Below, piece after piece: positions 17,889-25,116 of a stretch of 64,000 bases of DNA (positions are counted from its first letter, which is position 1; every line of letters starts with the position of its first letter). The DNA lies in contig CAXXTS010000005.1 in assembly GCA_963676345.2 (NCBI GenBank), forward strand, positions 310,001 to 374,000, in the 5' to 3' direction. The position numbers were made by a program, and so were the translations under genes. Under the pieces are notes generated by a model. The model was not told the DNA's origin. It did no database searches and worked only from the letters and a program-made list of their open reading frames with translations. Source of the DNA: G963665925 sp963676345. Lineage in GTDB: Bacteria; Bacillota; Clostridia; Peptostreptococcales; Acidaminobacteraceae.

Positions 17889-19064
17889 ATGATTAAAAGA
17901 CTGAGTTTATTGCTTGTTGTCTTTATGATGACATTTACAAGTGTCGCATATGCGGTTGAACGCAGTGAAACAAACAGCAGCTTAACAGAAGAGGATAATA
18001 CACACTCAGAAAGTTGGATCAACTCACAGGCCGTATATGTAGGTTGCGAGAGTGAAGTGCAGCCCTTATTTCAAAAAAATCCGCATGAAAGAATGGCTAT
18101 GGCGAGTCTTTCTAAAATTATGACAGTGATCTTAACACTAGAAAAAATTCAGGCAGGTCAAATTGGATGGGAAGACTTGGTACTTATTTCTGAAGATGCA
18201 GATGCCCAGAAAGGGTCATCATTTAAGATTGAAGCAGGCACTGAAATGACGGTCAGAGAGCTTGTAAACGAGACCATGATCGCGTCGGCAAATGATGCGG
18301 CCTATGCCCTTGCAGAGTATGTAGGCGGCAGCGTTGAAGCATTTGTCAAAAGCATGAATGACAAGGCGCGTGATATCGGCATGGTGAATTTTCAGTTTAT
18401 AAATCCGAACGGACTGCCAGGAGCTGAGGATTCTCAAAACGAGGCGACCGCCGAAGATATCTATAAACTGGCTGCGTATGCAATTGAAAATTATGGTGAC
18501 ATATTGCTTCCAATCACTTCGCAAGTTTCGTATACCTCTGCTAGGCGCACCAAGAAAAACACAAATCATTTGCTCAAGATGGACATGGGCTTTGATGGTC
18601 TTAAAACAGGTTATACAGATGCAGCCGGCTACTGTCTTGTATCCACTAAAATGATGCCGGCGCTTGAAGCAGGCGGACAAGCTTACCGAATCATTATCGT
18701 GACCATGGGTGCGGAAAATGATACAGGCAGAATAGAAGATCATGTCCATATTGCAAAATACATTGAAAACGATTATGCTGAGCGCGAAGTGATTTCTACA
18801 AATCAAATTATTAAAACCATTCAGGTGAATGACTTAGAAGGCTATAGCATGAACTTGGTGCCTAAGGAATCTGTCACAAGACTATGTGCACCGGACTTAA
18901 AACAGGTGAAGCTACATGCTTTTGTCAACAGAGACATTGCCCTGCCAATTACAGCCGGTCAGGAAATGGGCTTTGCGGTCATATTGTTTTCAGACGGAAG
19001 TGTAGAGCGCGTTACGCTGGTTTCAGAGACCGCCATTTCCACAAGTAAAAAAGAATTGAAATAG
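17889..19064 (+). CDS. Serine-type D-Ala-D-Ala carboxypeptidase (S11, PBP5/DacF type)
   Basis: 391 residues with a signal peptide (1-22). All three catalytic motifs of the S11 family are present: SLSK (SxxK nucleophile near residue 76), SAN (near 137) and KTG (in LKTGYTDAAG near 240). The C-terminal ~100 residues form the PBP5 C-terminal beta domain. It trims the terminal D-Ala from peptidoglycan stem peptides outside the membrane. RBS GGGGAG precedes the ATG and a strong terminator follows. No obvious C-terminal amphipathic anchor is visible beyond KKELK, so membrane association is uncertain. Confidence 0.92.
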   Translation: MIKRLSLLLVVFMMTFTSVAYAVERSETNSSLTEEDNTHSESWINSQAVYVGCESEVQPLFQKNPHERMAMASLSKIMTVILTLEKIQAGQIGWEDLVLISEDADAQKGSSFKIEAGTEMTVRELVNETMIASANDAAYALAEYVGGSVEAFVKSMNDKARDIGMVNFQFINPNGLPGAEDSQNEATAEDIYKLAAYAIENYGDILLPITSQVSYTSARRTKKNTNHLLKMDMGFDGLKTGYTDAAGYCLVSTKMMPALEAGGQAYRIIIVTMGAENDTGRIEDHVHIAKYIENDYAEREVISTNQIIKTIQVNDLEGYSMNLVPKESVTRLCAPDLKQVKLHAFVNRDIALPITAGQEMGFAVILFSDGSVERVTLVSETAISTSKKELK

Positions 19065-19096
19065 AGTTTTTAAGACAAATGAGTTGTAAATATTAA

Positions 19097-19139
19097 GGCC
19101 TGCCAATGCGACATGGATATGACGCTTGGCAGGCTTTTT
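19097..19139 (+). terminator. Terminator after the carboxypeptidase gene
   Basis: A nine-bp stem GCCTGCCAA/TTGGCAGGC with an inner GCG/CGC pair, then TTTTTA. It lies between convergent genes and may serve both strands. Confidence 0.85.
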
Positions 19140-19146
19140 ATCTTCT

Positions 19147-20607
19147 TTAGATAAGGCGCGGACGCTTTTTGAGATAGTAGGCAACCTGATAGTACTCGAT
19201 GTCATAGCCCTTATCCTTGAGAATGCTTGAAATACGCCTCGGGCCCAAACCGTCTGCACTGAGTGAATCAATGATCTGCATAAGCTGGGCAGTGATTTTA
19301 TTTTTTCTTACGGACACCGCTTCTGTCTTTGTCTTCGCATAAGCTGTTCTACTGGATTCTGTTACTACTTCTTGTGAGAGGTCTTCCAGTGTTTCAAAGG
19401 GGATATGTAGGGGCTTGACATAAGTTGTAATGCTGCGCTCTCCTTGTACATCAGCAATAAGTGGGGCAGCAGCGTCGATGCTTGAATTTATAATATCTCT
19501 GAACTGCCGTATATTTCTTGGGTAACGTGCTTTTAGAAGCATGGAACGTGCTTCATTGGATAACTTAACAGTGTACTGAATATGGTGTACCTTTTTTACA
19601 GCATTTTCATAGGTTTTAACAAAGTGATGGAGCAGCAGTTCCTTTTCTGCATCACTGCGTTCATCTAAAGAGGGCAGGTGGATTTGATACTGGGCTAGAC
19701 GCTGGTAGAGTTCAGGAAGAAGTTCGGTTTTCAGATTGCGCGTAGAGGCGGCAATGATGATGACATCCACACTAAAATCCTTATTGCCACCAATACGACG
19801 CAACTTACCAGATTCAATAACTTTTAGCAGTAAGCTCTGATAATGTTCAAGGGCGTGTGCTTCGTCTAAAAAAAGAATGCCGCCGTGGGCTTGCTCAAAC
19901 AAGCCACGTTTATCTTTGGATCCTGTATAGGCCCCGGATTCACTTCCAAATATTTCAACTGCGGCAATGTCTGGGTTGGTAAATTGTGCACAATTGACTT
20001 CAATAAGAGGGGCATCAGGTCCGATAACGCCAACTTCTTTTGCATAGTCATATATCAGATTTGCAAGCATGGTTTTGCCCGTGCCAGATTGACCGGTAAT
20101 GATTGAGTGGCGTGGGCCACCTAATGACCCAACGGTTCTTTTTGCTTTAATTAAGACCGATTCCAGACTGCCTGCGTTTCCGATAATATCGAGTATGTTC
20201 TCCTTGGACTTATTGAGTTCAAGATGTAGCTCAAGGTAAGATATACGGCGGTTTAAAGCCTCTATATCGCGGATGTCCTTGAAAATTGAATAGGCGCCTA
20301 TAAACTCTGTTCCATCAAAGAGGGGGTATGAGTTAACGACGTATTTTTTGCTGCCGATATAGTGGATTTTTTGATCCAGCATCGGCTTTTTATCTTTGAG
20401 AACCTGTAGAAGAACAGCCTCTTCGTAAAACATGGAGATGTGCTTGCCAATCATGGCTTCTTTCGTTGTATTTGCATACTCAGCAGAGATGGCATTTGTG
20501 TAGACAATAATGCCTGAGGTATCGACAATATTAATGCCGTCATTGGATGTATCTAAAATGATTTCTATGGTTTTTCTATGGAAAAGCGTGTTATAAGTTA
20601 AGGTCAT
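19147..20607 (-). CDS. Sigma-54-dependent activator, PAS-AAA+, divergent from por operon
   Basis: 486 residues: PAS sensor (about 12-115), AAA+ sigma-54 interaction domain (about 140-375) and a short C-terminal helix-turn-helix (about 445-486). P-loop GQSGTGKT at 172-179, the sigma-54 contact loop GAYTGS at 225-230, Walker B ILFLDEA near 244-250. The consensus contact loop is GAFTGA and Walker B normally reads FLDEIG, so both are divergent here. It is transcribed away from the 2-oxoacid:ferredoxin oxidoreductase operon, whose promoter is a clean -24/-12 element with inverted repeats between, so it very probably activates that operon. GAGGAGG precedes the ATG. Confidence 0.88.
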   Translation of the reverse strand: MTLTYNTLFHRKTIEIILDTSNDGINIVDTSGIIVYTNAISAEYANTTKEAMIGKHISMFYEEAVLLQVLKDKKPMLDQKIHYIGSKKYVVNSYPLFDGTEFIGAYSIFKDIRDIEALNRRISYLELHLELNKSKENILDIIGNAGSLESVLIKAKRTVGSLGGPRHSIITGQSGTGKTMLANLIYDYAKEVGVIGPDAPLIEVNCAQFTNPDIAAVEIFGSESGAYTGSKDKRGLFEQAHGGILFLDEAHALEHYQSLLLKVIESGKLRRIGGNKDFSVDVIIIAASTRNLKTELLPELYQRLAQYQIHLPSLDERSDAEKELLLHHFVKTYENAVKKVHHIQYTVKLSNEARSMLLKARYPRNIRQFRDIINSSIDAAAPLIADVQGERSITTYVKPLHIPFETLEDLSQEVVTESSRTAYAKTKTEAVSVRKNKITAQLMQIIDSLSADGLGPRRISSILKDKGYDIEYYQVAYYLKKRPRLI

Positions 20608-20623
20608 AATGAGCCTCCTCTGT

Positions 20624-20678
20624 ATGAAACCTGTTAGAAAAGTTGTGTTAGTATAACATATTTTATAACAGGTTTCAT
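20624..20678. promoter_or_regulatory. Symmetric activator-site array (UAS) for the por operon
   Basis: Two 13-base arms in inverted orientation, ATGAAACCTGTTA (20624-20636) and TAACAGGTTTCAT (20666-20678), flank a central palindrome TGTTAGTATAACA (20646-20658). Four TGTTA half-sites are thus arranged symmetrically, 45-115 bases upstream of the sigma-54 promoter. Confidence 0.7.
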
Positions 20679-20722
20679 AAAGAGACCCTGGCTAAATCTG
20701 CTGAAATTAGGCGTTTTTCTTT

Positions 20723-20739
20723 TTGGCATGGCAATTGCA
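20723..20739 (+). promoter_or_regulatory. Sigma-54 promoter of the por operon
   Basis: TTGGCATGGCAATTGCA: GG and GC are separated by exactly ten bases as in -24/-12 promoters. The first gene starts 58 bases downstream. Confidence 0.88.
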
Positions 20740-20796
20740 TATGTAAAACATATCGATAGCTTCAGCTGTATCGATTGAAAAAAAGGAGGATATGCA

Positions 20797-21375
20797 ATGT
20801 CAAAACTTACTGAAATCAGATGGCATGGTCGCGGAGGGCAAGGGGCCAAAACAGCGTCGCTGCTGCTTGCGGATGCGGCTTTTAACACAGGACAGTTCGT
20901 TCAGGGGTTTCCTGAGTATGGACCAGAGCGCATGGGGGCGCCTATTACAGCATATAATCGGATCAGCACGATGCCGATTCGCGTGCACTCCAACATCTAC
21001 GAACCGGACTACGTGGTGGTGGTAGATGAAAGTCTACTGGCAACCATTGATGTCACAGCCGGCTTGAATAAATCCGGAGCGATTATTATCAATACTGAAA
21101 AAACACCGACAGAGGTTGCAAAGTACTTAAAGGGCTACAAGGGGAAGGTATGTACAATCGATGCCCGTCGCATATCAGAGCAAGCGCTCGGCAAGTACTT
21201 TCCAAATACCCCAATGCTGGGAGCCGTTGTCAAAGTGAGTGGCATCATGGAAGCCTCTCAGTTCATTAAAGACATGAAAATGTCGTTTGAACATAAGTTC
21301 AAGTCAAAACCACAAGTAATTGAGGGCAATATGAACGCGCTGAAAATGGCAATGCAGGAGGTCAAAGGCATATGA
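20797..21375 (+). CDS. 2-oxoacid:ferredoxin oxidoreductase, gamma subunit
   Basis: 192 residues with the gamma-subunit signature EIRWHGRGGQGAKTAS at the N-terminus and FPEYGPERMGAP near 42. It contributes the CoA-binding part of a four-subunit pyruvate (or 2-ketoisovalerate) synthase, which oxidatively decarboxylates 2-oxoacids to acyl-CoA and reduces ferredoxin in the cytoplasm. First gene of an operon in the order gamma, delta, alpha, beta, as in PorCDAB. RBS AAGGAGG precedes the ATG. It overlaps the delta gene by four bases. Order and lengths fit pyruvate synthase; substrate may instead be a branched-chain 2-oxoacid given the neighbouring IlvH-like gene. Confidence 0.88.
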   Translation: MSKLTEIRWHGRGGQGAKTASLLLADAAFNTGQFVQGFPEYGPERMGAPITAYNRISTMPIRVHSNIYEPDYVVVVDESLLATIDVTAGLNKSGAIIINTEKTPTEVAKYLKGYKGKVCTIDARRISEQALGKYFPNTPMLGAVVKVSGIMEASQFIKDMKMSFEHKFKSKPQVIEGNMNALKMAMQEVKGI

Positions 21376-21668
21376 AAAAAATCATTACACCAGATGTTTC
21401 GTGGAAGGACATTACACCAGGCGGTACCATTTTTGAAGGTGGTACAGCGGAACACTTTAATACAGGTGACTGGAGAACCATGCGCCCAGTTTTCATTGAG
21501 TCAAAGTGCAAGCAGTGTCTGCTTTGTGCACCCGTTTGTCCAGACTCATCTATACCTGTAAAGGATTCAAAACGCTTGGATTTCAATTTTAATCACTGCA
21601 AAGGCTGTGGCGTTTGTGTAAAAGTCTGTCCTTTTCAGGCCATAGACTTTGTTAAAGAAGAGAAATAG
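21372..21668 (+). CDS. 2-oxoacid:ferredoxin oxidoreductase, delta (2x[4Fe-4S]) subunit
   Basis: 98 residues with two ferredoxin motifs: CKQCLLCAPVCPD near 51 and CKGCGVCVKVCPF near 77, each ending in CP. It carries electrons from the beta subunit to external ferredoxin. It overlaps the gamma gene by four bases (ATGA) and lies 11 bases before the alpha gene start, so translation is coupled within the operon. The N-terminal ~45 residues match the usual extension of PorD proteins. Confidence 0.92.
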   Translation: MKKIITPDVSWKDITPGGTIFEGGTAEHFNTGDWRTMRPVFIESKCKQCLLCAPVCPDSSIPVKDSKRLDFNFNHCKGCGVCVKVCPFQAIDFVKEEK

Positions 21669-21679
21669 GAGGCAAAGTG

Positions 21680-22861
21680 ATGACAATTAGAGACAGATTA
21701 TCGGGAAATGAAGCCATAGCTATTGCAATGAAACAGATCCATCCAGATGTGTTGCCAGCTTTTCCAATCACACCATCAACAGAAATACCCCAATATTTTT
21801 CCCAGTATGTTGCAAGCGGGGAAGTACAGACTGAGTTTATACCGGTTGAGTCTGAACACAGCGCCATGTCAGCCTGCATTGGTTCTCAGGCCGCTGGAGC
21901 TAGAACCTTTACCGCGACATCATCCTGTGGGTTGGCACTGATGCATGAAATGCTTTATGTAGCCGCATCTTGCAGGTTGCCAATTACAATGGCCTGTGTC
22001 AATAGAGCCTTGACTGGGCCCATAAATATCAATGCAGACCACAGCGATTCAATGGGGTCTAGAGATGCTGGGTGGATACAAATTTATAGTGAAAACAATC
22101 AAGAGGCTTATGATAATTTTATTCAGGCAGTTCGGATTGCAGAGCATAAAGATGTGCAGCTTCCCGCAATGGTTTGTCAGGATGGCTTCATCACCAGCCA
22201 TGCTGTTGAAAATATAGAACTCATTGAAGAAGAAACCGTAAAGGCATTTGTTGGCTCGTATGACCCAGAAGCCTATTTGCTTAAAGCGGGCAGTCCGATT
22301 GCAGTAGGCCCATATGATTCGCCGGCCTATTATATTGAACACAAGCGCCAGCAGGCCCAGGCAATGAAGGCTGTGAAAAAGGTTGTGATTGAGGTTGGAG
22401 AAGCTTTTGAGAAAATTACAGGCCGCAAATACGACTTGTTTGAATCTTATAGACTTGAAGATGCAGAGTGTGCTCTTGTTATTATTAACTCAGCGGCGGG
22501 TACTGCAAAGGAAGAAATTGACAGACTGCGCAGTCAGGGTCAAAAGGTTGGTCTTCTAAAAATAAGACTCTTTAGACCTTTTCCGCAAGAAGAAATTGCA
22601 CTGGCTCTAGGGCATGTGAAAGCCATTGCCGTAATGGATCGATCCGAAGGATTTTCGGCTACAGGTGGTCCCTTGTTTGCTGAAGTGCGTTCTGCACTCT
22701 ATGCGACAAGTGATAGACCTGCCATTGTGAATTATATTTATGGTCTTGGAGGACGTGATGTGCGTGTTTCAGATATTTGCAGCGTGTTTACAGACCTATT
22801 TGAAATCATAGAGTCACAAGATACAGGTGAGACGTACAGATACCTAGGCGTAAGAGAATAG
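21680..22861 (+). CDS. 2-oxoacid:ferredoxin oxidoreductase, alpha subunit
   Basis: 393 residues, matching PorA length. The N-terminal region has GNEAIAIA and AFPITPSTEIPQY (substrate/TPP-domain contacts of PorA/VorB), then VESEHSAMSACIGSQAAGARTFTATSSCGLALM, and a C-terminal transketolase-like domain (SEGFSATGGPLFAEV). GGAGG lies seven bases before ATG 21680; a GTG three bases earlier is less well placed. Third gene of the por-type operon. Specificity for pyruvate versus branched-chain 2-oxoacids is not decided by motifs I can see. Confidence 0.9.
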   Translation: MTIRDRLSGNEAIAIAMKQIHPDVLPAFPITPSTEIPQYFSQYVASGEVQTEFIPVESEHSAMSACIGSQAAGARTFTATSSCGLALMHEMLYVAASCRLPITMACVNRALTGPININADHSDSMGSRDAGWIQIYSENNQEAYDNFIQAVRIAEHKDVQLPAMVCQDGFITSHAVENIELIEEETVKAFVGSYDPEAYLLKAGSPIAVGPYDSPAYYIEHKRQQAQAMKAVKKVVIEVGEAFEKITGRKYDLFESYRLEDAECALVIINSAAGTAKEEIDRLRSQGQKVGLLKIRLFRPFPQEEIALALGHVKAIAVMDRSEGFSATGGPLFAEVRSALYATSDRPAIVNYIYGLGGRDVRVSDICSVFTDLFEIIESQDTGETYRYLGVRE

Positions 22862-22875
22862 GGAGGGACAGTGAC

Positions 22876-23814
22876 ATGGCTTATAACTTCAAAATGGAAA
22901 TGGAAAAACCTGAACGCTTGACAGGTGGACATAGAATGTGTGCAGGGTGTGGTGCGCCTGTAGCGGTTCGTGGTGTTCTAAGAGCACTGAGCCCAGAAGA
23001 CCATGCAGTCATTGGAAATGCAACAGGATGTCTTGAAGTATCGACATTTATGTACCCCTACACAGCATGGAAGGATGGCTTCATACACAGTGCTTTTGAA
23101 AATGCCGGTGCAACGATGAGCGGTGTATCTGCAGCTTATACAGCCCTAAAGAAAAAGGGTAGGGTGGAAGCGCCATATAAGTTCATTGCTTTCGGCGGGG
23201 ACGGCGGAACCTATGACATTGGTTTTCAGTCACTTTCAGGTGCAATGGAACGGGGACATGATATGGTTTATGTGTGTTATGACAACAATGCCTATATGAA
23301 TACAGGTATTCAGCGTTCATCAGCAACGCCAAAGTATGCTGATACCACAACCAGTCCAGCAGGACCAGTGATTTCGGGCAAACAACAGAATAGAAAGGAT
23401 TTGGCTGATATTATTGCTGCCCATAATATTCCCTATATGGCACAGACAACTTTCATCAAGACCTTTAAAGATTTACATGAAAAAGCTGAAAAAGCGATAT
23501 ATACAGAGGGTTCTGCGTTTCTTAATGTACTTGCACCCTGCCCAAGAGGCTGGCGCTATGAGGAATCAGACCTGATGGAAATGTGCCGCCTGGCAGTAGA
23601 AACATGCTACTGGCCTCTGTTTGAAGTGGAAAATGGCGTATGGAAGTTGTCATATAAACCCAAAAATAAGCTCCCAATTGAAGCATTTTTAAAACCTCAG
23701 GGCAGATTTAAACATTTATTCAAACCTGGTAATGCGCATATGATAGAAGATATTCAGCAGGAAGTAGACCGTAAATGGGCATTGCTTTTAAAGCGCTGTG
23801 GTGAAAACGTGTAA
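22876..23814 (+). CDS. 2-oxoacid:ferredoxin oxidoreductase, beta (TPP) subunit
   Basis: 312 residues. [4Fe-4S] ligands in CAGCGAP (near 23) and GNATGCLEV (near 50), the thiamine diphosphate motif GGDGGTYDIGFQSLSGAMERG near 113 and DNNAYMNTGIQRSS near 136, plus the PCPRGW Cys near 222. All are hallmarks of PorB. It completes the four-subunit enzyme. RBS AGGGAGGG precedes the ATG. An 80-base gap with a possible hairpin follows before the IlvH-like gene. Confidence 0.92.
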   Translation: MAYNFKMEMEKPERLTGGHRMCAGCGAPVAVRGVLRALSPEDHAVIGNATGCLEVSTFMYPYTAWKDGFIHSAFENAGATMSGVSAAYTALKKKGRVEAPYKFIAFGGDGGTYDIGFQSLSGAMERGHDMVYVCYDNNAYMNTGIQRSSATPKYADTTTSPAGPVISGKQQNRKDLADIIAAHNIPYMAQTTFIKTFKDLHEKAEKAIYTEGSAFLNVLAPCPRGWRYEESDLMEMCRLAVETCYWPLFEVENGVWKLSYKPKNKLPIEAFLKPQGRFKHLFKPGNAHMIEDIQQEVDRKWALLLKRCGENV

Positions 23815-23836
23815 AATTTTATGGTATGATAGGCTA

Positions 23837-23874
23837 AAACCATCTACCTGAGCGTGGGGTTTGGGGGATGGTTT
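23837..23874 (+). other. Hairpin between porB-like and ilvH-like genes
   Basis: AAACCATC (23837-23844) and GATGGTTT (23867-23874) can pair. No T-run follows, so it is more likely an mRNA structure than a terminator. Confidence 0.35.
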
Positions 23875-23894
23875 AAAACAAGGAGGGCGACAAG

Positions 23895-24362
23895 ATGAAA
23901 CAGCATATTTTTTCCATTACAGTGAAGAATCGTTACGGTGTTCTAAGTCGAGTGGCAGGGGCTTTTAACAGACGCGGACACAATATTGACTCTTTTTCAT
24001 CTGGCAAGACGGATCAGGATGGTTCTTATCGAATGACAGTTGTTTCAAGAGGGGATGACAGCACTATGCGCCTCATAAAGGGACAGCTTCAAAAGCTGAT
24101 TGATGTATCAAATGTCCATGAGATTGAATCAAGTGAAGCTGAAATTCACGAAATTGCCCTTGTTAGAGTGCGCAATAACGGTGATAACGGAACGCACCTT
24201 GATATGGTTGCAGCCACCTTTGGGGCAGAGATTGTTAAAAACAATTCTGAGACGACAGTATTACGCCTGGTTTCAAAGCCCTTATGGGTAGATTCGTTCC
24301 TTGAACGCATGGAAGAATTTGATGTTGTTTCATCAAGCCGTTCTGGTGCTGTGGCTATATAA
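23895..24362 (+). CDS. IlvH-like ACT-domain protein (acetolactate synthase small-subunit homologue)
   Basis: 155 residues, the length of IlvH. The N-terminal ACT domain has VKNRYGVLSRVAGAFNRRGHNIDSF (family pattern N-x-x-G-V-L-x-R-x-x-x-x-F-x-x-R-x-x-N-I-x-S), followed by a C-terminal IlvH-type domain (EIALVRV, FGAEIV, FVDRF-like DSFLERM). In acetolactate synthase this subunit binds valine and gives feedback inhibition. No large subunit (ilvB/ilvI) is adjacent; instead it follows a 2-oxoacid:ferredoxin oxidoreductase operon in the same direction, 81 bases away. It may act as a branched-chain amino-acid sensor for that operon or pair with a distant IlvB (both inference). GGAGGG precedes the ATG. 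Confidence 0.85.
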   Translation: MKQHIFSITVKNRYGVLSRVAGAFNRRGHNIDSFSSGKTDQDGSYRMTVVSRGDDSTMRLIKGQLQKLIDVSNVHEIESSEAEIHEIALVRVRNNGDNGTHLDMVAATFGAEIVKNNSETTVLRLVSKPLWVDSFLERMEEFDVVSSSRSGAVAI

Positions 24363-24434
24363 AGAGATTGATGAAGAGGCGTGCGTATGTTATTGTAAAT
24401 AATAAGATGTGATAGCATTTTCAGAAGTGTTAAA

Positions 24435-25013
24435 ATGACATGTAGAAAGAGAAGTGAATTCACCTTGAATGATCCAACGCAGAGTATTGGTACCGTTTTA
24501 AGACAAGTCAGAAGCGAGCGCAGTCTAACACTGGAAGAAACAGCTGCCTTAACAGGTGTCAGTAAGGCCATGCTGGGTCAAATTGAGCGTGGAAAATCAA
24601 ATCCGACAATATCGGTACTGTGGAAGATAGCAACAGGCTTGAAGGTTTCCTTTTCAGAACTGCTTGGTTCAAGCAGTGACATGCTAGATGTCATTGATAT
24701 TAATGCACTGGATCCCGTGTATGAGTCGGATGGAAAGATGATTCTACGCGATGTGTTCCCCTATAATCCAATGACTGGATTTGAGTACTTTCACATTGCG
24801 ATTTTACCGGGTGGACACCATACCTCATCGCCTCATATGAAGGCGACAGAAGAACATATTGTTGTAACAAGTGGTAAGCTTAGACTTGTGGTAGATGGTC
24901 AAGCATATGATATGAATGCGCCCTCTGCTATTAAGTTTAATTCAGGTAAAGAACACAGTTACTTAAATCCTTTTGACGAAGAGGTTGTATTTCAAAGTAT
25001 CGTCAAATATTAG
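24435..25013 (+). CDS. Xre-family regulator with C-terminal cupin domain
   Basis: Up to 192 residues: an Xre helix-turn-helix near 15-70 (LRQVRSERSLTLEETAALTGVSKAMLGQIERGKSNPTISVLWKIA pattern) and a cupin sensor near 110-190 (HHTSSPHMKATEEHIVVTSGKL). Such proteins are one-component regulators that bind a small ligand in the cupin. The start is uncertain: ATG 24435 or TTG 24465 (the latter begins just before the conserved region); neither has a strong RBS. It lies upstream of the glycyl radical enzyme operon, with its own terminator and an inverted repeat in between, so it is the likely regulator of that operon (inference). Confidence 0.87.
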   Translation: MTCRKRSEFTLNDPTQSIGTVLRQVRSERSLTLEETAALTGVSKAMLGQIERGKSNPTISVLWKIATGLKVSFSELLGSSSDMLDVIDINALDPVYESDGKMILRDVFPYNPMTGFEYFHIAILPGGHHTSSPHMKATEEHIVVTSGKLRLVVDGQAYDMNAPSAIKFNSGKEHSYLNPFDEEVVFQSIVKY

Positions 25014-25019
25014 TACAGG

Positions 25020-25048
25020 CCAGAACGACTGGGTTCTGGTTGATTTTT
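25020..25048 (+). terminator. Terminator after the Xre/cupin gene
   Basis: Seven-bp stem CCAGAAC/GTTCTGG with a six-base loop, followed by TTGATTTTT. Confidence 0.7.
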
Positions 25049-25063
25049 AACCATAAAGGATGC

Positions 25064-25092
25064 TATAACATACGAGAAGATGCTATGTTATA
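25064..25092. promoter_or_regulatory. Inverted repeat upstream of the glycyl radical enzyme gene
   Basis: TATAACATA (25064-25072) and TATGTTATA (25084-25092) form a nine-base inverted repeat with an 11-base spacer; each arm is also preceded by the direct repeat GATGC. Candidate operator for the Xre/cupin protein, 25 bases before the start codon. Confidence 0.5.
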
Positions 25093-25116
25093 AGTTTCTT
25101 GGAAAGGGTGAACCGT

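Noticed and set aside
18219..18806. Minus-strand reading frame of 195 residues inside the carboxypeptidase gene
   Set aside because: Fully contained antisense to a gene with all three catalytic motifs; Cys- and His-rich sequence of antisense type, no RBS.
24146..24571. Minus-strand reading frame across the ilvH/xre boundary
   Set aside because: Antisense shadow of two well-supported genes.
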